Of a DNA stretch of 47,648 nt, positions 26,620 to 36,241 are shown one piece after another (within the stretch, counting starts at the first letter, position 1; the number at the start of each line of letters is the position of its first letter). The DNA comes from Fuerstiella sp. (GTDB lineage: Bacteria; Planctomycetota; Planctomycetia; Planctomycetales; Planctomycetaceae). The notes beneath the pieces are model-generated. The model was not told where the DNA came from. It saw only the letters and a program-made list of their open reading frames with translations, and ran no database searches. The stretch is from positions 1-47,648 of the forward strand of contig JAPYTO010000022.1 in assembly GCA_029941865.1 (NCBI GenBank), read 5' to 3'. The position numbers and the translations under genes were made by a program.

Positions 26620-27894
26620 CTACGTTCCAATCAGGTAAATGTGATCCTGCGTTCGCAGCAGGATCTTCCCGTCCACAAAGACGGGGGTGGCAATCGTATG
26701 CTCTTCGGCAATTTTGTTTGTTGCCAGCACGTTGAATTCGTCACCGACGGCATCAAGGACGAATACTGTGCCGTCCTGCCTGGTCACGTACAGCTTCCCG
26801 TCCGCGAGAACGGGAGAGGCACGAAACGTCATGCGGTGTCGCTCCAACTGCCCTGACCAGATCGTCCGGCCCGTCTGCAGATCGAGACAATCGACCGTTC
26901 CACGAGCCGTCTTGACGTCTCGCAGGACGTAAATGCGGCCATTTGCGATCGTAGGCGTCGGCACATCAGCCGCCGTATCAGGATTCGTCCACATCACGTG
27001 GGACTTTGTCACGTCGCCCGAACCCCCCATCCGAATGGCGGTCAGTGTGCCACCTCGAGCGTACGGAGCAATCACCACACCATCGCCGGACACCGAGGAA
27101 CTGATCGATCGGAAGTACTCGTTGTGATCCGGATTCAAAGTACCGACGCGCCAGAGTTCGTCGCCGTTGGCCGCGTCGTGACAGGTGACGTAGTCGGCAC
27201 CGGTGACAACGATCACTTCCTTGCCGGCGGGGTTCGTGGTGACAATTGGCGTGGTGTAACTCTGAGCCGCCTCACGAGGAGCGTCGGTGACTCGGTCGTG
27301 CTTCCACAGCAGTTTGCCGTCCACTCGATTGAAGGCTGCCAGATACGACGGACCGGAATGCATCATCGTGACAACGACTGCGTCTTTTGTAAGTACTGGT
27401 GATGTTCCCAGATCCCACCACAATGTTTCACTGGTGACCTCCGCAAAGCGTTCAAAAACGTTGGTTTCCCACTGCAATTCACCGGCCAGGCTGAAGCACC
27501 CGAAGTTGCCGCTCTTGAAGTAAACAAACACTCGTTCGTCGTCGATGACCGGCGAAGGATTTGCTCCCGTCCCGTCTTTGCCCTGCTTTCCGTCGATGGA
27601 TCGGCCAAGTTTTTTTGCCCAGCGTTCCTTGCCATCAATGCCAATACACGTGACCAGGTTCTTTCCATCAATCGTCGTCGTGAAAAAGATGGAATCTCCC
27701 GATACGGCAGGCGTCGATGCCCCAATTCCGTTAAGCCTGTAGGTCCAGGCAACATCGTCCGCAGACCAGGTGGTTGGATAACTACGACCGTCAGCGACTC
27801 CATTCCCGTTCGGCCCACGCCAGCTCGGCCAGTCGCCAGCGTGAATCTGGGTGGCGAAGAAAAGCACCGGTGCGAAAAGAATGACGTGTCGCAT
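26620..27894 (-). CDS. Secreted PQQ-like beta-propeller protein
   Basis: About 424 residues from the ATG at 27894, which gives a signal peptide, MRHVILFAPVLFFATQIHAG. The frame to 27951 adds 19 unsupported residues. The mature start is DWPSWRGPNGNGV, a common N-terminal block of planctomycete outer-surface or periplasmic beta-propellers. The rest consists of repeated WxxD/GK/W units such as ITFFSxDGK-type strands, KLLWKHDRV and GELQWETN, which match the PQQ-binding-like/WD40-like repeat family. Such proteins may be enzymes or binding scaffolds; the quinone ligand is not established. It has a related copy at 37504-38799. Upstream is a small membrane protein gene on the same strand, 156 bases away. 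Confidence 0.85.
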   Translation of the reverse strand: MRHVILFAPVLFFATQIHAGDWPSWRGPNGNGVADGRSYPTTWSADDVAWTYRLNGIGASTPAVSGDSIFFTTTIDGKNLVTCIGIDGKERWAKKLGRSIDGKQGKDGTGANPSPVIDDERVFVYFKSGNFGCFSLAGELQWETNVFERFAEVTSETLWWDLGTSPVLTKDAVVVTMMHSGPSYLAAFNRVDGKLLWKHDRVTDAPREAAQSYTTPIVTTNPAGKEVIVVTGADYVTCHDAANGDELWRVGTLNPDHNEYFRSISSSVSGDGVVIAPYARGGTLTAIRMGGSGDVTKSHVMWTNPDTAADVPTPTIANGRIYVLRDVKTARGTVDCLDLQTGRTIWSGQLERHRMTFRASPVLADGKLYVTRQDGTVFVLDAVGDEFNVLATNKIAEEHTIATPVFVDGKILLRTQDHIYLIGT

Positions 27895-28050
27895 TGCGAA
27901 AGTCTCCAAAGGAACGTGCTGCACCTGGAACCGGGATGACTGTGCTGTCACCGCGACGATTTCTGGCTTAAGCCGAAAACATCAAACGGGGGAAATTCAC
28001 AGGAGAACCCGCGAACGGACCTCTGTCAACTCCTACATCCACTGGCGCTC

Positions 28051-28482
28051 TTAGTGAGCGGAAACAGCGTGGCTGGGATCGTCCGTCGCATCTTCGTTCG
28101 AGAAATCGACCAATGAACCGAATGTTCCGGACATCTGCACAGAACCACACAGCAGCGTGATACAGGTCAGCATGGTGACGTAGATGAACTTGCCCGCGTA
28201 GTTGCTGACGGCCAATCCAAACAGAGAGTGCGTGCCCTCCACGGGCGGAGCAACTGCCCCCCAGACAAGTACGGTCACAAACATCATCAGCAGCACGCCG
28301 ATAAAGCCACCTTTCCAAAGTATTCTGGTGGCCTTCTGCCAGTTAACGGCCAATGACCAATAGGCCAGCCAGGCAAGCAGCGGCAGCCACGGAAGAATCA
28401 CCTTCACAAGAGCGACCACGACGCCCAGGAGCGACCAGAAAACGTTGACCAGACTCTGAAGAAGTTCAACTACGGCGTCCAT
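28051..28482 (-). CDS. Hypothetical multi-pass membrane protein
   Basis: A 143-residue protein that I do not recognise. It has three or four hydrophobic segments: about 13-45 (two adjacent helices, WSLLGVVVALVKVILPWLPL), 56-80 (GGFIGVLLMMFVTVLVWG) and 92-115 (FIYVTMLTCITLLCGS). It ends in an acidic-polar tail, DFSNEDATDDPSHAVSAH, likely cytoplasmic or periplasmic. The ATG at 28482 has no strong ribosome site. There is no signal peptide. The neighbour on one side is a beta-propeller gene and on the other an oxidoreductase gene, neither suggesting a function. It could be a small subunit of a membrane complex. Confidence 0.7.
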   Translation of the reverse strand: MDAVVELLQSLVNVFWSLLGVVVALVKVILPWLPLLAWLAYWSLAVNWQKATRILWKGGFIGVLLMMFVTVLVWGAVAPPVEGTHSLFGLAVSNYAGKFIYVTMLTCITLLCGSVQMSGTFGSLVDFSNEDATDDPSHAVSAH

Positions 28483-28745
28483 GAAAATTCACTCTGGTTT
28501 GAGGACCGGAAAATGGCAAACACGAAGGTATTGCGGCACCTTAGTGCGAAAGTCTAACCAACAGACGCTGCCCCTTGAACGCCGCCCATTTCCGTTCCCC
28601 CGGTTTTTCCCTGAATTGGAAACAGACGTTTGGACACGTTGTCCTGACGGAAGAAGCCCCGCCAGGCCTCCTCAGGCGATGAAATCGTTCGTTTTTCTAT
28701 TCAACAGTCGAATGACTCCAGAAAACGGCCCATGCTCCATGGGTT

Positions 28746-29849
28746 TCACAGCATTACGAGTTCACTGCCGCTTCGAGCAGATTTGAGGGCGGCATCCAGC
28801 ACCTGCTGCGTCTTCAGGGCGATCTCCGGCCAGTGTGAATCCACCTCGCCACTGAGCGCCAGCGCCGAGAAATTGCGAAACAGATTCGTCTCCTGAGCGT
28901 TTTCTGCGTTGTTGCTGAACTCCGGCACGGACACCGTTCGCAGGTGTTTTTCCATATTAAAACGGCAACCATCGGCGGCAAAGTTGTGATTGGCAACGTC
29001 AAATGACACCGTGTTGTCCAGGTATGGCAAGACGAAGTCCTTCCATTCCACGTAGCCCTTTGTTCCACTGATGTGCACCCACTGCTGGTGGTTACCGCGA
29101 AAGGAATTGTAGAACGTCGCGGATGTTCCATTGGCGAAATGCAGCTCTCCCTGGAATTCCATGGGCACATCATCCGGGCTGTCAACTCGCTTCGCGCCGT
29201 ACAGAATTCGCCCACGCACTTCCGTCGGCATTTCGAAGTTCATGGCCCACAGCGTAATTCGGATCGTGTACCACCCCAGGTCGCCCAGACATCCTGCCGG
29301 CTCCAGATTGCTGCTGGCTCGAATATTGCTGGCCACCCATTCTTCGTCGGCACAAAAGCTGAACTGGCTGGCGATTCGGCGAATCTCACCCACGCTGGTG
29401 CCGTCATCCAGAGTCCTGCGAATCTCGGGCAGACGAGCACTGTGCATGAACATTACTCCGTCCATGAATTGCACGTTGTTGGCGTTGCAGGCATCAATCA
29501 TCTTCTGCACATCATCGGCTGTCACGCCGCACGGTTTTTCCACCATGACGTGCTTGCCCGCGTTAGCAGCTTTGACCACCCATTCCGTGCGAAGGCCTGT
29601 CGGCAGCGGGACATAGACAGCGTCGATGTCGTCTCGACCAAGCAACTCTTCATACGTACCCAGGGCATCAACCTGATGATCCACCGGCACGGATGCCTGG
29701 CAGGTGTCAATGAAAGCCTGCGCCTTATCGACCGATCGACTGGCAACTGCCACCACCTGTCCATTGCCGGAAGCGGCAATGGAATGCCAGTTCTTCACGG
29801 CAATTCCGGCGGTGCTCATGATTCCCCAACGGCACAACTGTTCGCTCAT
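28746..29849 (-). CDS. Gfo/Idh/MocA family oxidoreductase (cytoplasmic)
   Basis: A 367-residue NAD(P)-dependent oxidoreductase without signal peptide. The N-terminal Rossmann motif is RWGIMSTAGIAV, and the family EKP motif is in HVMVEKPCGVTADD near 98-111. The substrate domain has the pattern FSFCADEEWVASNIR and LGDLGWYTIRI, which resembles the trans-dihydrodiol dehydrogenase and xylose dehydrogenase-like branch. The substrate is not known. The start at ATG 29849 follows GACGAAGGTTA. The neighbouring membrane protein gene is on the same strand with a 263-base gap. Unlike the 8455-9633 protein, it lacks the twin-arginine leader, so it acts in the cytoplasm. Confidence 0.9.
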   Translation of the reverse strand: MSEQLCRWGIMSTAGIAVKNWHSIAASGNGQVVAVASRSVDKAQAFIDTCQASVPVDHQVDALGTYEELLGRDDIDAVYVPLPTGLRTEWVVKAANAGKHVMVEKPCGVTADDVQKMIDACNANNVQFMDGVMFMHSARLPEIRRTLDDGTSVGEIRRIASQFSFCADEEWVASNIRASSNLEPAGCLGDLGWYTIRITLWAMNFEMPTEVRGRILYGAKRVDSPDDVPMEFQGELHFANGTSATFYNSFRGNHQQWVHISGTKGYVEWKDFVLPYLDNTVSFDVANHNFAADGCRFNMEKHLRTVSVPEFSNNAENAQETNLFRNFSALALSGEVDSHWPEIALKTQQVLDAALKSARSGSELVML

Positions 29850-30359
29850 TAACCTTCGTCCTGCAAGTGCTTACCGATGATCAGATCTCCCCTGATGAGA
29901 GCCTTGGATTTCCGTTGTCTGGCCAGGAAGCTGTCCGGATACGTCTATTCCTGTGAGCGGCAGGGCGCTAGCCATTGCCAGTGTTCTCACCCGCGGCCAG
30001 CGGCTCACTGCTTCCGGTATTCGCACAGCCTCCTGATACGCCAAGTGGCGGATGGTCCGGAAAACTCCGGTGAATCGCAAGTCAGCGACATGCGCGACTA
30101 CAAAAATCAGCGGATTCCACGATCGGCGGCTGCGTGGCACGCCCATTCTTTCCCGCCGCTTTCAGTACCACACGCTAACGACCGCTGGCGATGTTCCGGC
30201 GACGACGTGACAGGTCACGTCTCAACGAATAAAGTGAACAGCCGTCAACAGGGCAGCTCCAAACTCAACGGCATTCCAACCGGGTCGACACGATCGACAG
30301 ATGCGGTCCGAAAACGTTTTCGCCCCGTTTGTGACCGGTGACATTGCAGGAATTTCATC
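29850..30359. other. Intergenic gap, no recognised gene
   Basis: This 510-base region lies between divergent genes. A plus-strand frame of 154 codons (29877-30341) spans most of it. It has an ordinary composition but no recognised motif or ribosome site, so I did not call it. No strong hairpin was found. Promoters for both flanking genes should lie here, but none is clear. Confidence 0.45.
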
Positions 30360-31658
30360 ATGACAATCAATCTCCACACTTCGGCCAGGGCCTTTTTTGT
30401 ATCGACCCTGACCTTTGCCATAGTCGGCTGTCCCAGCACACATCCCCCCGCCGAAAATGCCCCCGTGCCGGCCGAGCCGACGTCAACGCCGCCAGCAATT
30501 GAGGCGACAGAGGAGCCGGAGGCTGAAGTGTCGTTGAAGTTTGTGAAGCCGAATTTAAGCGACACGGAGCTTCGTGACGGCTGGGTCAGCTTGTTCGACG
30601 GCACAACTCTGTTCGGCTGGGACGTGCCGTCAGAGACCAATTGGCACGTCGAGGACGGCGCCATTGTTGCTGACAGCGGCGAACGAAGTCTGCTGCTGAC
30701 TCCGTTTGCGTTCGACGATTTTCAGCTGCGGTGTGATTTTCACATGGGCGCGGCAGGCAACAGTGGAGTCTTCCTGCGGACAGCCGAAGGTGCCAGCAAT
30801 CCGGCAAAAGACACTTACGAGTTGAATATCTGTGACTCGCACGAATCGCACAAGACCGGCAGTCTGGTTGGCCGACACATCGCTGAGAATGTTCCGACGG
30901 TGGAAGGCGACTGGCACACGTTTGACATCCGCTGTGAAGGTCTTCACATCTCGGTGAAGCTTGACGGACAGGAGATCGTTGACTTTACGGACCAATCGGA
31001 CGCCCCCCGCTCGTCCGGCAGAATCGGCCTGCAGATGAACTCCGGGCGAATTGCATTCCGCAACATTTTTCTGCGGCCCCTGCAGGGCCAAGCTCTGTTC
31101 AACGGAACGGACCTGGCAGGCTTGCGGGAAGTGCCTGGCAGCAAGAGTACGTTCGAAGTTGAGGAAGGTGCCATCCACGTCACGAACGGCCCGGGCTTTC
31201 TGGAGACGGAAGACTCTTTTGACGACTTCATCCTGCATGTCGAGGCCCGAGTGAATGGCGAGGCACTCAACAGCGGTGTCTTCTTCCGAGCGATGGCTGG
31301 CACAGAAAAAGCACCGTCACACGGGTACGAGATGCAGATCCAGAACGGCTACAACGACGGCGACCGCACAAAGCCGGCGGATTCCGGAAGCGGTGCCATT
31401 TTTCGTCGAGCAGCGGCTCGCTACGTCGTCGCCAATGACAACGAGTGGATGGTGGAAACGCTGATTGCTCAGGGTGACAGGTTTGCCACCTTCGTGAACG
31501 GTTACCAGGTGGTCAACTGGCAGGACGGTCGGAAACCGGACGAAAATCCTCGACGTGGCCAGCGTCTGAAGGCCGGCCACATCAGCCTGCAGGGACACGA
31601 CCCCACGACGAATCTGGATTTCCGAGCGTTGCGGATTCACGAACTGACGTCGGATTAG
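30360..31658 (+). CDS. Lipoprotein with two DUF1080 (concanavalin-like) domains
   Basis: A 432-residue protein. The signal ends in the lipobox IVGC with Cys24, so it is probably a lipoprotein. A Pro/Ala/Glu-rich linker (about 30-60) follows. Two copies of the DUF1080 domain follow. The first has GWVSLFDGTTLFGW and GNSGVFLRTAEG. The second has QALFNGTDLAGL and LNSGVFFRAMAGTEKAPSHG. The family, also called 3-keto-disaccharide hydrolase-like, has a concanavalin-type fold and is plentiful in planctomycetes. Glycan or sugar binding or hydrolysis is likely. A ribosome site, AGGAA, is about ten bases before the ATG. It is convergent with hemQ, 30 bases away. Confidence 0.88.
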   Translation: MTINLHTSARAFFVSTLTFAIVGCPSTHPPAENAPVPAEPTSTPPAIEATEEPEAEVSLKFVKPNLSDTELRDGWVSLFDGTTLFGWDVPSETNWHVEDGAIVADSGERSLLLTPFAFDDFQLRCDFHMGAAGNSGVFLRTAEGASNPAKDTYELNICDSHESHKTGSLVGRHIAENVPTVEGDWHTFDIRCEGLHISVKLDGQEIVDFTDQSDAPRSSGRIGLQMNSGRIAFRNIFLRPLQGQALFNGTDLAGLREVPGSKSTFEVEEGAIHVTNGPGFLETEDSFDDFILHVEARVNGEALNSGVFFRAMAGTEKAPSHGYEMQIQNGYNDGDRTKPADSGSGAIFRRAAARYVVANDNEWMVETLIAQGDRFATFVNGYQVVNWQDGRKPDENPRRGQRLKAGHISLQGHDPTTNLDFRALRIHELTSD

Positions 31659-31688
31659 ACGCGTCGGTGTTTGCCGGGCGTGTCCGAC

Positions 31689-32528
31689 TCAGATTCGCAG
31701 ATGAGCCATGGCGTCTTCGGGCGTTGACACGTAGCTCAGGTAGAACGGACCGAATTCCGCGTATTGCGCCGAGGCCCGGTCGAATCGCATGGTGTATACG
31801 ATTTCTTTGATGTGCTCCGGAGCGCGGCCCCAGAGCGTGACACCCCATTCCCAGTCATCAAACCCGGTGGACGCTGTAATCAACTGCGAGACGCGTCCGG
31901 CGAACTTAATTCCCGATGTCGCGTGCTCGGCCATCAGTGCACTGCGAGCGCTAAACGGTTCTGTGTACCAATTCGCCAGAGGATGGCGGGCCTTGTTCAT
32001 TGGATAAAACGAAAACACGGGAAACGGTGGAAAGTCCGGATAGAGCCGTTGATTGTTCATCGTCGGCAGCCGCTGCTTGTAGGCGTTGAGCTTGGCTTCG
32101 AAGGCCGGATCCGTCTCTGCAGTACCCTCGCGTTTCAGGCGTTCGGCATATTGCTCAATCGTTGGCACGTATTCAGAGATCTCGGTGATTGAGACAAAGG
32201 AATACGTCGGCTTCAGCGAACTGCCGATGGCCGAGTTGCGAATCTCCTGTGTCACCCGATCAATCTTTAGTGGGTCCGGATCCAGGATCATCAAACCCAG
32301 ATCGGCTCGATGACCAGACACCACGGAAGTCTGCAACCGCTTGGGGGAGTGTTCTCCGGACGCATTGAGGATCTCCGCGACGTATTCCCGGCCTTCCGCT
32401 CGCTGAGAATCAGACAGCGACATCAGAGCGGCCTGATCGACCTTGTAGTATTGGTGCAGGCAGTGCCAGCCTTCGCCCATGCAAGTGGTCGGGGCCGGCA
32501 TATTGGCGGGAGCGTGTGGTCGATTCAC
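31689..32528 (-). CDS. hemQ: Coproheme decarboxylase (HemQ/ChdC)
   Basis: A 279-residue heme protein of the chlorite dismutase-like family, which converts coproheme III to heme b using peroxide in the coproporphyrin-dependent route. The motif FYPMNKARHPLANWY at 174-188 contains the catalytic Tyr175 and the neighbouring basic residues. The proximal His is probably His202 in MAEHATSG. The arginine typical of true chlorite dismutases is not seen at the expected place. The start is GTG 32528, preceded by GAGGTAA. It is cytoplasmic. No other heme genes are adjacent. The next gene on the same strand is a reductase, separated by 220 bases containing the GGCTCGTGGG motif. Confidence 0.93.
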   Translation of the reverse strand: MNRPHAPANMPAPTTCMGEGWHCLHQYYKVDQAALMSLSDSQRAEGREYVAEILNASGEHSPKRLQTSVVSGHRADLGLMILDPDPLKIDRVTQEIRNSAIGSSLKPTYSFVSITEISEYVPTIEQYAERLKREGTAETDPAFEAKLNAYKQRLPTMNNQRLYPDFPPFPVFSFYPMNKARHPLANWYTEPFSARSALMAEHATSGIKFAGRVSQLITASTGFDDWEWGVTLWGRAPEHIKEIVYTMRFDRASAQYAEFGPFYLSYVSTPEDAMAHLRI

Positions 32529-32710
32529 GGGTTACCTCATGGCGATGGTGGCGTTGCATCCTTGCGGACAACACCACAAAAAAAGGGAGTGGGCCGTGTC
32601 TGACCGACTATTGCGGTCGCCCACGACTCTGCGACATTCGACGATTCTACAGTGTATGACACCGACTTGTGGCCGCGGCGAACGTTTTTTCCGCCGGCGA
32701 GAGTCGCTTT

Positions 32711-32720
32711 CCCACGAGCC
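32711..32720 (-). promoter_or_regulatory. Post-stop motif GGCTCGTGGG, reductase gene
   Basis: On the minus strand GGCTCGTGGG starts 28 nt after the TAG of the reductase gene at 32749. It is followed by the sequence CGCCGGCG and a run of A. This is the third independent gene in the window with the motif at nearly the same spacing. Function unknown. Confidence 0.5.
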
Positions 32721-32748
32721 CCTCGACCACAACTTTCTGAAGACTGCC

Positions 32749-34230
32749 CTATCCGGCAGACGTCAGTTGCGTGTCACTGGACAATGCGGTCAATAATTCG
32801 GCAGCGACTGCGTCGCGCTCATCGTCCGATACACCGTCAAGATACGACGCAAATCGATCTGTGAACTCCTGAGGTTCCTCCCGCAGACGAAGCAGATCCG
32901 GCAGTGACAGTCGCAGCACTGGTGCCTGGTTGTCGGGCAGTCCACGTGACATACCGACAATTCCCGCAGACGAATAGACCATCGTCCACTGGCTGCCGCC
33001 TGGCCCCAGCACGTCGATGCCGACATTCGTAACGTCACCTGTATTCCCAATGGGGGACGCGGCAAAAACATCGTCTGCCCATTCCGAATTGGAAAGCGGT
33101 CCGGGACGGCCCTTGCCCCATCGGTCTTCGTTGCCAAAGTCGATGTACCGATGAATCACCGTCCTGTCAATTTCCGGACAGACAATGTCTCCCGCAAAAC
33201 GCTTTGTGTTCGTCATGTCGAACGTGTTGTCTGTGCGTTCGTATGGCTCGTAGGTTCCCATATTCTCCATCAGGAGACGTTCCAACATCCATTGATCCTC
33301 GTCGCCTTCCCGCGTGGCTTCTTCATGCACGAAGTCATGACCGAGCAGTTGGGCTCCCGTCGCCCTGAAATAGTCTTCACACCATTCAATCATGTTTCCG
33401 GACGTCATTTTCTTATCCGGGGCCATGTGATAGGTGCCACCGCGAGCCTCCTGTGTCTCAAACAGGCGGACAGTGACAGCAGAGACCCATTCGACAGGAA
33501 TGATGTTCCGACTTTCACTTCCGTCCATGCGCAGGCGAACCGGCACATGACGCCAGCCGTCCGGGCCAATCGGTTGCGGTGGAATCATCAACGCCATCAG
33601 ACGCAGATACAGATAAATGCCGTGATAGGTGTTCGTGTATCCCGTGACAGAATCTCCCGAGATCACAGCGGGCCGATAGACTGTCACATGGTCTGCGAAG
33701 TCAATGGCGCGGACTTCTGATTCCGCAAGGAATTTACTTTCCTCGTAGTCGTTTCGGAACGTCTGACCAGCGTCGAGCGAGTCTTCCATCACTCGGTTCG
33801 TCTGCAGGCCTGCAACGTAGCACGTGGATACATAATGGATATCGTGAATCTTAAGATCACGACAAAGCTGGATCATATTGCGAGTGCCACCCAGATTCGT
33901 GCGCCACGGTTCACCGCTGCGATCCTCACCATAGAACTCAAGAATCGCCGCACTGTGAATAATGGTGTCGACGTTGTCATGAACCCATTGACGATCGTCG
34001 TCCGACAGGTCAAACCCGGGTTCGGCAATGTCGCCATTCAGAACCACAGGACGCGGCAGAGACCGGCCGAGTTCTTCTTCCCAATGTTGCAGAATCTGTT
34101 CCATGCGTTCGCGGGGACCGCACTTCTTTGACGACCGCACCACAACCGCAAGATTGTGACCATTCAATAGAAGGTCGCGAACAACGTAGCGCCCCACCAA
34201 GCCAGTAGCCCCAGTCAGCAATGTATACAT
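32749..34230 (-). CDS. Extended SDR reductase with SCP2-like C-terminus
   Basis: A 493-residue protein. The N-terminal Rossmann domain has LLTGATGLVGRYV at about 4-16, and the catalytic YxxxK is in DYEESKFLAE. The pattern resembles the NAD-binding 4 or thioester reductase group (fatty acyl-CoA or carboxylic acid reductase-like, extended SDR). The C-terminal part beyond about residue 370 does not belong to that domain. It has GGSQWTMVYSSAGIVGM and SLPDLLRL, then an Ala-rich helical end, which looks like an SCP2-type lipid-binding domain. A fused lipid-binding tail would suit a reductase acting on a fatty or terpenoid substrate. That is inference. Start ATG 34230 follows AGGGAAAAAG. Confidence 0.72.
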   Translation of the reverse strand: MYTLLTGATGLVGRYVVRDLLLNGHNLAVVVRSSKKCGPRERMEQILQHWEEELGRSLPRPVVLNGDIAEPGFDLSDDDRQWVHDNVDTIIHSAAILEFYGEDRSGEPWRTNLGGTRNMIQLCRDLKIHDIHYVSTCYVAGLQTNRVMEDSLDAGQTFRNDYEESKFLAESEVRAIDFADHVTVYRPAVISGDSVTGYTNTYHGIYLYLRLMALMIPPQPIGPDGWRHVPVRLRMDGSESRNIIPVEWVSAVTVRLFETQEARGGTYHMAPDKKMTSGNMIEWCEDYFRATGAQLLGHDFVHEEATREGDEDQWMLERLLMENMGTYEPYERTDNTFDMTNTKRFAGDIVCPEIDRTVIHRYIDFGNEDRWGKGRPGPLSNSEWADDVFAASPIGNTGDVTNVGIDVLGPGGSQWTMVYSSAGIVGMSRGLPDNQAPVLRLSLPDLLRLREEPQEFTDRFASYLDGVSDDERDAVAAELLTALSSDTQLTSAG

Positions 34231-34738
34231 CTTTTTCCCTGATGGATGTGACGAACTCGTTAGTCAACAATGAGTTAGGGTGAACACGCAACGGTCAACA
34301 ACGCCCGGCCGCAGCAGATGCACGAACGGTAAACATGTTGTACTCACCCAGGGATGCGCCCCAGAGTGAGGGCCACGCGCGGAAGCTGTTGTGTTCACTT
34401 AGCACGATCTCCAGCATCCGGCCTCACCGACATATTTACCGCATTCCGACAGGAATGCCCTCAAAAACAGCCCAGAAAACTGTGCCCGCCGCCGCGTGGC
34501 TTGAATTGAGGGTTAGGCTCGGCGAAATCTGAACGATTCCACTTTCGAACGTAATCGTTACGGATTCCGCATTGTTCCCATTCGTGCGCTGAAGTCCAGC
34601 AAATCCGGAGTAAGCGACGATATCCCGGCAAAATCAGCCGCCGGGCAGAGTTTTCGTCAGACAACAGCCGTTTCCGCAGGATAAATCCGTTCGAGGCAAC
34701 GGTTTGTCGTCAGTCCTGTTTATGAGACTGAGTGACAC
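34231..34738. other. Intergenic gap, no recognised gene
   Basis: This 508-base gap separates two minus-strand genes, the reductase and the transporter. Frames of 65-67 codons on both strands lack ribosome sites and motifs. A TTGACC/TTGACT hexamer occurs upstream of the reductase, but no -10 sequence fits at the right spacing. Confidence 0.4.
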
Positions 34739-36103
34739 TTAGCGGCCTGCCTTCAACGGTTTTGTGGCGTCCATTCCCAGGGCAGCGACGGCAGCGACAA
34801 AGAAAGCACCGGCGCAGACGATGAAAACAAGGGTTTGACCACTGCCGTCGGCTGCTCCGTAGTTCAACAGTTTTGGGAACATGATTGCGCTCACGGCTGC
34901 ACCGAAATTGCCCCACATGTTGGCCCAGCCAAAGATCGCACCGGTATTTCGACCGCCCACGTCCTGCATAAAGCCCCAGACGGAGGGATTACCTATGTCT
35001 GTCATCAAGGATACGATCGCTAAGCAGGTAACGACACCCCAGACGGAATCGATGAACGGACAACACAGATAGGAAATGCCGGCGATCGTGCAGGCGATGC
35101 TGATGGGCAGCACTCGACCGATGCGCAGTCCGAATCGTCTGACGCTGCGATCTGCGGCCCACCCGCCAATCAGTTGTCCCAGCATTCCGGTCGCCAGGAT
35201 GATCGTCACCATCAGTGCCCCGCGTTTATCGTCCAGGTCTTTCGATTCTTTAAGGTATGTCGGCAGCCATGTAATCAGAAAGGCCCAGCCAATGTTGATG
35301 GAAAACTGGCTGAGCGAACTCAGGCACAAACTTCTGCTGGTGCAACAGGCACGGAGCATTATCAGGACATCCTTCACCACCGGTCGACGGTCGTCCGTGT
35401 GTGGTCCGATGTACTCCTGCTCGGCAGCGTCGCAGCTGGGATGTTCCGCCGGGCGATCTCGAACGGTCCACCAGTATCCAATGGCAATCAGAATGCCGAT
35501 CACACCGTACAGCCAAAGGGTCTCGCGCCAGCCACCGATATACAGAATGAGCATCGTGGTCAGAATCGGTGCCAAAGTACCGCCCAAACGACCGCCGAAC
35601 GAGATCAGTGAGTTGGCCAGTCCACGTTGCTCAAGCCGAGTCCACCGCCGCAGGACCGCGTTGCTGGTCGGGTAGGCCCCCGCCTGGGCGATGCCGCAAC
35701 CGAGTCTTGTTAACAGCAGACCGGAGCCAGTGGTCATGAACCCTGTGAGTGCCGTCAGTACAGACCAGGCCAGTATGTAGCCAGTCAGCATTTTACGAGC
35801 ACCAAACCGATCACTGACCCAGCCGGCCGGAACCTGAAACAGGGCGTACGTGAAGAAGAACGATCCCAGGATGCTGCCGATCTGCTCCTTTGACAACTTC
35901 ACGTCGTTGTTGAACGAGTTAGACTTGACGATCTCGCTCAGGCAAACGCGATCCAGATACAGGCTGAAGGCCATGAACACACTAACTGCGATGATGCGAT
36001 AGCGAATCGATGACATCACGACACCGCCCTTGGTTAACTCTGCGATCGAGCCATTCCCGGAGGGCGGCTCAATCGGAGACTTCGTCGTCTCGTTACCTGT
36101 CAT
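34739..36103 (-). CDS. MFS transporter, anion:cation symporter type
   Basis: A 454-residue major facilitator with about twelve transmembrane helices. The start is ATG 36103, preceded by GAGGACACTGG. A hydrophilic N-terminus of about 35 residues leads to helix 1, with the family motif VFMAFSLYLDRVCLSEI. The loop after helix 2 carries the GWVSDRFGARKM motif that is typical of MFS transporters. The pattern and the LSKEQIGSILGSFFFTYALF block resemble the ACS branch (hexuronate or tartrate-type symporters), so it may import a sugar acid or organic anion. The substrate is not proven. The protein is in the inner membrane. The FG-GAP protein gene is divergent on the other side. Confidence 0.9.
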   Translation of the reverse strand: MTGNETTKSPIEPPSGNGSIAELTKGGVVMSSIRYRIIAVSVFMAFSLYLDRVCLSEIVKSNSFNNDVKLSKEQIGSILGSFFFTYALFQVPAGWVSDRFGARKMLTGYILAWSVLTALTGFMTTGSGLLLTRLGCGIAQAGAYPTSNAVLRRWTRLEQRGLANSLISFGGRLGGTLAPILTTMLILYIGGWRETLWLYGVIGILIAIGYWWTVRDRPAEHPSCDAAEQEYIGPHTDDRRPVVKDVLIMLRACCTSRSLCLSSLSQFSINIGWAFLITWLPTYLKESKDLDDKRGALMVTIILATGMLGQLIGGWAADRSVRRFGLRIGRVLPISIACTIAGISYLCCPFIDSVWGVVTCLAIVSLMTDIGNPSVWGFMQDVGGRNTGAIFGWANMWGNFGAAVSAIMFPKLLNYGAADGSGQTLVFIVCAGAFFVAAVAALGMDATKPLKAGR

Positions 36104-36241
36104 CCAGTGTCCTCGTGTTCATTCATTGAAAGTGAGGTGCGGTCCTGTCGACTACAACTTTTCCGGAGTTCCCGTACCATGTCGGGTCCCAAGCATACTG
36201 ATTGACTGTGATTTGCCCACCGAATCAGCAAGGATCTTCCT

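Noticed and set aside
29877-30341. A 154-codon plus-strand ORF in the gap before the DUF1080 gene
   Set aside because: No ribosome site, no motif, and Ser/Arg/His-rich content typical of non-coding frames in GC-rich DNA.
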